From Sinonovacula constricta (Eukaryota; Mollusca; Bivalvia; Cardiida; Solecurtidae), in NCBI GenBank assembly GCA_007844125.1, contig CM017558.1:49322772-49386771 (forward strand): a DNA stretch of 64,000 nt. Direction: 5' to 3'. The translations under genes were made by a program, and so were the position numbers. Below the pieces are notes generated by a model. That model ran no database searches. It was not told the DNA's origin and worked only from the letters and a program-made list of their open reading frames with translations. Position 1 is the first letter of the stretch. Each line of letters starts with the position of its first letter. This document shows, piece by piece, positions 12,770 through 21,700 of this stretch.

Positions 12770-15700
12770 GTAAGTATGAGAAGAAAACAGTCGTGGGAAG
12801 TGGGGCCTATGTTTAGAATTGCCAACTTGTAACTTCTCAGCCCCTCACCACATGGGTGTGTTTAGAATTGCCAACTTGTAACTTTTCAGCCCTTCACCAC
12901 ATGGGTGTGTTTAGAATTGCCAACGTGTAACTTATCAGGCCCTCACCACATGGGTGTGTTTAGAATTGCCAACTTGTAACTTATCAGGCCCTCACCACAT
13001 GGGTGTGTTTAGAATTGCCAACTTGTAACTCCTCAGACCCTCACCACATGGGTGTGTTTAGAATTGCCAACTTGTAACTTTTCAGCCCCTTACCACATGG
13101 GTGTGTTTAGAATTGCCAACTTGTAACTCCTCAGACCCACACCACATGGGTGTGTTTAGAATTGCCAACTTGTAACTCCTCAGACCCACACCACATGGGT
13201 GTGTTTAGAATTGCCAACTTGTAACTCCTCAGACCCACACCACATGGGTGTGTTTAGAATTGCCAACTTGTAACTCCTCAGCCCCTCATCACATGGGTGT
13301 GTTTAGAATTGCCAACTTGTAACTTTTCAGCCCCTCACCACATGGGTGTGTTTAGAATTGCCAACTTGTAACCTATCAGGCCCTCACCACATGGGTGTGT
13401 TTAGAATTGCCAACTTGTAACTTTTCAGCCCCTCACCACATGGGTGTGTTTAGAATTGCCAACTTGTAACCTATCAGGCCCTCACCACATGGGTGTGTTT
13501 AGAATTGCAAACTTGTAACTTATCAGGCCCTCACCACATGGGTGTGTTTAGAATTGCCAACTTGTAACTTTTCAGCCCCTCATCACATGGGTGTGTTTAG
13601 AATTGCAAACTTGTAACCTATCAGGCCCTCATCACATGGGTGTGTTTAGAATTGCCAACTTGTAACTTATCAGGCCCTCACCACATGGGTGTGTTTAGAA
13701 TTGCCAACTTGTAACTTATCAGGCCCTCACCACATGGGTGTGTTGTTCTTCTCCAATATTTATCTTAAGTTTCCCCCAACCAGAACTGTTAATCGTTTTA
13801 TTGATAGCTCCATTTTGATTTGTACAAAGTACAGTACTCTACTACAGTGCTTTTTATATGAATATTCTACTACTAATAATAATAATCCACAATGCTTCTT
13901 TTCTTTTGCAATGTTCTCGTGTACTACCACGCTTCTTTCTTCTTCTGCGATTAAGGATATTCTTCTGCTTCTACCTGGATACACATGTTTTGGTTCAGAA
14001 AGAATTTTGAGACATTTGCAATGTCCTTTCCTATGCTGATTTATAGACTCCTTGTGTTAAATGTGTCATTGTGAATAGATAGCTAAGAGATAAATTGTGA
14101 GATATACATTTTGTATTTTACAACTCGTGCAGATGTAATAGTTGCTGTTTTTTAAAACTCTTTCACCCCTTACTGCATGGGTGCAGTAAGGGGTTTGACT
14201 GCTGGTTGGGACAAAAGCATCGTCGGATACCCCCGGTTGATTCTATTACGTTACTCTCCATTCATCACCCGTGGGCAAATTGCTACTCATTTCGTCGTTT
14301 TGTTTACTATGAAATGCCGCAATCCGATTGGTTCGCTAAGAAAGTCCAGCGGATCTGCCAACCAATCAAGTTTACGCTTACATACCACTTCGATGACCGA
14401 TAATCGTGTAGCTAGGTCGTCCTGTAGTTTGCAACACCGGTTAAGTTTATTTACGCACAAATTACACGCAACGTCACTGTCTTCATAAGCAAGGATACCG
14501 ATTTTGTTTAAGACCGACGCATATTTTGCAATACTTGCTGGAGTGCCCAAAGATCTGTGAGAACATCTGTCGCGGATCGCTGACAGACATACTTTACACT
14601 TGCGATGCGCTGTACCGGTCACCATGTTTACGTTCTTAGGTCACCGTATTGATCTTCCGATTGAAGAGTATTTAATTTTGTAACCTATCATCTGATTGGA
14701 TAATGTCTGTTCTGTTCTATTCAAACAAAACGACGAAATGAGTAGCAATTTGCCCACGGGTGATGAATGGAGAGTAACGTAATAGAATCAACCGGGGGTA
14801 TCCGACGATGGGACAAAAGTTAAAATTTGGGGAGGTTTTCTTTTTCATTTTTGAGACCAAAGGCTCTAAGCATCTCCATGCTTTCTCATTTTGACCACAA
14901 CTAATAATAATTATGGTTGTGAATTGTGAACTATTAAATAAAAAAAAATATTTCTTCAGCATTTGAAGAGGGATATAATGTTGAAGACTGATCAGGGGCT
15001 TGAGCTGGAAGCAATCACAGTGTTTAGTCTATCCATTAACTACCTGAAGGAACATCTTTTAGCGACACTGGAAAAAAGGTTTGTATATTTCTGTTTTGCA
15101 AATATTTGAACTTCTGTTATTCTGTTTATAGTTAGAGCAAAAACATCTTTTTATTTAATTGTTAATTTTTCTGTTTGAAAATGTCTTGGTACATTAAGAT
15201 TTAACCATAGCAAAAATAGTTCCAAATTTAAGAATTATATCTAAGCTTTTAGACTAGTGTATATTTATAAAATGAACTCTTTCAAGCAGAAAGTTTTGTT
15301 AAAGAACAGAACATGTCTAAATCTGTAGTTACATAATATTTATTAATTTTACTTAGCTGGGACACAGGCAAGAAATAAGTTAAACATGTGTATGTGTTTT
15401 GATGAAAGACTTCTTGAAGAACATTAATTCTCAAGTTTAAATGTATGCTTATCAACTGGAATGGGGAGAGCTGTTTCTGTGCTTTCTGCCTTATAAAATA
15501 AAACTTAGTGATAATGCTGTATACAAGTAAATTGTAATGATGGTAAATACATGTAACTTTTTTTATTATGTAGTGGCCACGTTGTCCGTCCATCCATACC
15601 GTCCGTCTGTTCATCCCGCATTTGTGTCGGGCCCATAACTTTGTAATTTGAAGGCGCATTGTTAAAATTATTTGATACAAATGATCGTCATATCAAGACG

Positions 15701-18700
15701 ACATGTTGCCTGCAAGATTTGGGTCGTTACCTTGAAGGTCAAGGTCACAGCATGACCTTGAAGCAAAATCATGTCCGGTCCATAACTTTGTTATTTATTG
15801 TTGGATTTCACAGAAATAATCACCATACCAAGAAGTATCACGTGCACAAGTAGGGTTGCTACCTTGAAGGTCAAGGTCACACTGTGACCTTGAAGCAAAG
15901 TCATGTCCGGCCCATAACTTTGTTATTTGCATTCACATTTTAAAATTATTTTACAGAAATGATCATAATATCAAGACAAATTAAAGGTCAAGGTCACAAT
16001 GTGACCTTGAAGCAAAATCATGTCCAGCCAATACAATTTTTAGTCTATCAGTCTACCTTATTAGATACAATGCACAATGAATTGTATTTCTTTAATGCTT
16101 TGCCATTGTTAGTATGACCAGTTCCCCAAGTTATCTCAGTGGTTGAAATAGCCATTCCCTTCAACCTTCATAGGTACAGGTTTGTTACAACAAACCGCTT
16201 TTATTACAAAATACCCATTTGGGGAGAATCACCCGTCTTGGAAGTTCTCTTGTTTTATTTGTAATTAAGAAAAATCTTCATTAATCAAATGAACTATGAA
16301 TTAATTTTGTAAAATATACCAGTATGTGTCTTGATGGAAGTCTCTTATCCCTTGTTAGGCTACATTTTTGTAAAGTCTTAGTAACTTGTTAGCACACTAC
16401 TGGCATAGCATCATTGTGTCATAAAGAACAATGACTGAAGCAAAAAGCTGGTCAGACAGCCTTCATCAGGTTCTGGCTGATCTGGATTAACACTATTTGC
16501 CAAAGCCAGATCATGAAGTTGGAAGTAATTTAATGTCTAAGGTGTACTGGTTTTAACTTGCAGGGGTACAGGGGTCGTTAACAAGGACATTCAATGGGTC
16601 CTGACAGTACCTGCCATCTGGAATGACACCGCCAAACAGTTTATGAGGGAAGCTGCTGAAAAGGTATGTCATTGTCACCAGCAGCTGCATAAGCATCATC
16701 ATAGACATAGAGATAACATAATGTTCAACACAAGCATCATCATATAATCATAAGCATCACTTTTCTTTCCCTCCTTTTCCTTAGCATTGTCACATAAGCA
16801 TAATCATTGTGGGTATCTATGCTCTAGAGGCTGAAATGTTGGACACTGGGTTGGAGGGTCTTGGGTTCTAAGCCCAAACTGAATATAAGGTGCCATGGGC
16901 AAACTATTTACTGCACATAGCACCAGGTAGTTACTATTTGAGTATTGTTTCTCACTAGGTTGTGGGAAGTCAAAAGGAATTGGTATAAGTTGAAAGGCCT
17001 TGTTTCCTAAATGGATACAAAAAGATTTTAACAGCATCATCAACAGATTTCAGGCAAATATATAAATATAATATCTGGACCCAGTTACTGTATCAGTAAA
17101 TAATGAAGAGAACCATTCTAAGAAAATCAAATATGTTGTCATCAATCATGCTATCTTGACCTTTTCAATGAAACAAGCTTTTAGTTGAAATTTCCGAGAG
17201 GTTTTGATAAGGTTAAGAATAAACAATCTGCTTGTAAGCATCAGTTAATGCTTTGCATTATTTTTTTTTCACTTTTACAACTTTCTGTTTTTTAATTTTA
17301 TTTCTGTTTTTACAACTTAGATAATTGCTAAACACAACATTTTAATTGCTTTTTGATCACAACTTTTTTAATCTGTTTGCACCTAAAAGTAATGGATGAG
17401 TAATTTAACAACACCTTTGATCAAAGGGTATCCAAAGTTTATCTAAACTGCTCTAAATCTAGGGCTTATGATTTAAAATGCCTGTATAGTCACATTAAGC
17501 CAATTTCATTCCTTCTATTTTTTCTCTTTGACTCAATGACCATTACTTTTGAATCACTCAGATTCAGAAAGAACATTTTTTTTATATTTCTTATTTTAAT
17601 AAATGTTCATTAAGTAAATAGTGCCAAATTTTTTAACTTAATTGGAATCTAGTAATTCATAGATTAAAAAGATGAAAATGAAGTGAAAGATAAATTTTGT
17701 ATTTAGCTAGATTAACAAATATAGTGTTTAGAATTTTTTTGTATATTTCTTACAAAACATGTTGACCACCTGGGATGCCCCAAAGTCTCATCCAGACACA
17801 CCCAAGAACAAACATCATGAATCTGGTCTGGGAGTTAACATGATCCTATCAGATCAGGCTAAAAATACCTTTGAGCTCCCTAAAAAGTTATGTAAAAATA
17901 AGCCTAGAAAGGCATTAAAATGGGTGATGATGAAGACCAATGTCACCGAAAAGACATGCATTTGTAACATTTTTCTCAATTTAGGTTGGGTATTTTCTTT
18001 ATGTAGAGACAAGAGTATTAATCCTTTGACCACAAAATATGTATGTAAAATTCTGGAGCTAATAATTCTGATATTTTATTATGATATTCTTTATGGTTGA
18101 TATGAGCAGAGAAAGTTTTGTGTTCATGGTAATGGTGGCAGACTTAGTTATAATATATATAACAATTAATTTAACAAAGTTAGTTAGAATTTTGGATCCC
18201 TCATTAATATGATGTTAATAATTGTAGGCAGGGATCAACAGGGACAACCTGATGATAGCCTTGGAACCCGAGGCTGCTTCTCTGTACTGCATGACCCTGA
18301 ATATTGACAGCTTGGGTACTACACAAGCACAGAAGGGTCCAGTTTCACCAGGATTACCCATAGGCACCAAGTACATGGTCGTCGATGTCGGAGGTAAACC
18401 TTTACAGTTTTGGCATTTTTCATCCACTCATACTATCCTGCTGTCTTTACATGTATTTCCATCTATTTGCATGGAACAATTTTAGAGAAAGTAACCTGTG
18501 ATGATAGTGACATCTAACATAATGTTATATAACTATAGTGTAAAGGTGCAATGGCTATATTGTTGAGTAAAGGTCAAGGTTAATGGGCCCAGACCTAGTA
18601 GCATAATAGGACAATAGGAAGAGTGTTGACACCAGGTCTTGGGGTCTTGGGTTCAAACCGGGGATACCACATACCAGGGTCATAAAACCTTGTAGTAGCA

Positions 18701-21700
18701 TAACAGCCTTGCTTATGATCATGCAGATATAACTTAAATCAGACTTCAAAGTCATTTTCCCTTCCAATTAAATGAAGAGCAAAATAACAATAGCTATTTT
18801 GTCAATGCATATTTTAATAGCCCTTGAGCTAAACATTTCCATATTTTACCCATTGTTTAAGGTGGAACAGTAGATATAACAGTCCATGAACTTGTGAAGG
18901 CCAAAACACTGAAAGAGCTCAATTGGGCAAGTGGTGGAGCATGGGGAGGCACCCAGGTGGATGCTGCTTTCATCAATCTCATCAAGAAAATCATAGGTAG
19001 GGAAACTAGGCAGTGTTTGTGTATGTCTTTGTACTGGTAATATATATAATACTAAAAATATGATATTTGGATGCATCGTTCATTAACTTATTTAAGAAAT
19101 CTTTGGCAAGAAAACCTATACTGAATGTTTACATCTTTGTATAGGTAATGCTATGGGTACTGTAGTATTCAGTGCTTGCAATTTGTGATTTTGTAAAATG
19201 CAATCTGAGTGACCCCATGAGTTAATATTTTATGCATTAAAGGTATACAATTCAGCAATTATAGTAGTTTCTCATATTTTCAGCCCTTCTCGTACTTTCA
19301 TTTCTTTTGCCAAATTACTACAAGATTTTACAAACATTCAAAACATCCTTATATATTTCAGAATTCTCTGAGAAATGGTGCTAAACATTACTTATTTATG
19401 AGTACAAATATACTAATTCTTTAGTTTCATATGCACGCATTTTCTTTGCCAATACAGCAGTAGGTTTGCACAGAAAATTGCAGATGATGAATTACTAACT
19501 TAAAATATTACTGGCAGAATTGCATTTATTGTGGAGGGGTACTGACTTTGAGAAGCTTATTGCATATTTGATATTATTGTGTTAAAGGGCTGAAAAGAGC
19601 GAACAACAGGCTAAAACACCATTAAGTGCACTACAGTTAACATATGAAGATCATATCCTGCAATGCGTAACATTTGGTAAAACATTCATAATATTGCCAT
19701 AGTTTATAGGTATAAAACAACTTTACTTAAACTCCAGAACACAAATAATTATTTATGTATTTCTTTTAACAAGAAATTTACTTATTTCTAACCCAAGCTG
19801 TTAACAAACATAAATGATTATACAATAAACATACAAGAAACAGGTTACAAAGTGCCGAAGTTGCCCTGAATGTACAGGGGCTGATGGCGATGTCAAGTTT
19901 TGGTTGTTTTAAATGCAACAACATATTAATTGAATTGCCTGCATATTTCTTTGGTGCTTTCAGGCTTTGCTGTGGAAGCAAAATTGTTTCTCTCTGCTGC
20001 ATTTTATGAATCAGAAGTGTGCCTATATATGTGATTAAAATGTCCTGGGGGCCCTTTCGACATCAGCTTCCAAATCCTTTGAGAATGTATACATGCTTAC
20101 AAAGCTGTAGGGTCGCTTATGTAAAAGATAATTTAGAGTTTTTAATCTTCGCTAAAAAGAACCTTGTACTGCAAAACACATTATGTTAACTTACAAAAAT
20201 GCCAAAATAGGCAATTCTTTTGATGTTCTTAAGTCTTTTTAACCACATTTTTAATTGATTTCTGTGATAGTAAATGATAATTTGATTACAAATTGCATGG
20301 CAGATTATCTCCCATGTTAGGAATGCTATAATATTAACAGTAGATTGTGAGCGAGTTTCCGATTCATGTCATTGTTTGCTTAATCTCCTTTATTGTTACC
20401 ATATTGTAAAATATTGATGCTTCCTCAAGGTATCACGATTTGGTATCATGGTGTTGAAATTGCGATACATTGATGCATTGAAAATATCGCTCCAAATCTA
20501 GTGCACAAGGTGGACAGAACCTTTTTAAACATTGCAACATTTTATCAGCTTTAAGAGATTCGTTGTAATATAATTGTATATTGTATATATTGTTTCCAAT
20601 TATACATCAGTTGTTACTACTTTTGATTGTTTTATTATGTCAAATGTATAGTAAGTAAACAAACCTGGTATAGAACACAATGACATTGTACTACTAGGAT
20701 CACTATGTATTGTCTAATGAATTTGAATTAGAAAAAGTATCAGTCTTTGTAACCAATTTATACAGAAGTGTCTAAACTACTAAATAAGTTCAAATGGATA
20801 CAATTAATGGCTTTCTCAAAATGATAACATTTTATGACCTTCTCAGAGATGGCTATATATGAAAATAACACACACCTTAAAATCTGAAAATTCCCATTCA
20901 AAAAACACAAAACAATGTTAAAATAATTTAACACTATTTACAAAATATTATAAAAAAGGTAACAACAAGACATTGTTTAGTTGAATAAATTCTGATGCAC
21001 TTCTTTTTCTTTTGACCTGTTCTCTTTACATGACTGTCAAAAACTAGGGCAAAAAGTGAAATTTTAAGAAAAACTTGTGAACACACTAGAGTCCACATTT
21101 ATAGCCCAGTCTTCACCAAACTTGGTCAGAATGTTTGTCTGCGTGAAATCTTGGGTAAGTTCGTAACTGGGTCACGAGGGCTCAAAACGTAGGTCACCAT
21201 GTCAAATCTCAGTAAAGCTTGTGAGCACACTAGAGGCCCCGTTTATTGCCCAATCATCACCAAACTTTATCACAATGTTTGTCTGCATAGAATCTTGGAT
21301 GAGTTCATTATTGGGTCATGTGGGGTTAAAAAAAATGGGTCACAAGGTCAAATTTTAGAAAAGAATTATGAACATGCGAGGCTCCATTTATGGCCCAGGC
21401 TTCACCAAACTTGCTCAGAATGTTTGCCTGCATAAAATATTGGATGAGTTTATAACTGGGTCACGTGGGGTCAAAAAGTAGGTCACTAGGTCAAATGTTT
21501 GTGAACACACTAGAGGCCACATTTATTATGCCAAGACTTCACCAAACTTGGTCAGAGTGTTTGCCTGTCAGAAATCTTGGATGAATTCGTTATTGGGTCA
21601 TGTGGGGTCAAAAAGTAGGTCACTAGGTTAAATCTAAGAAAAAGCTTGTGAATACACTAGTGGCCACATTTATAGCCCGATCTTAACCAAACTTGGTCAG

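Noticed and set aside
14177..14488. Plus-strand ORFs across the left end of the 593 bp element
   Set aside because: They run through the terminal repeat and lie opposite the minus-strand ORF with the cysteine pattern; composition and lack of motifs suggest shadows.
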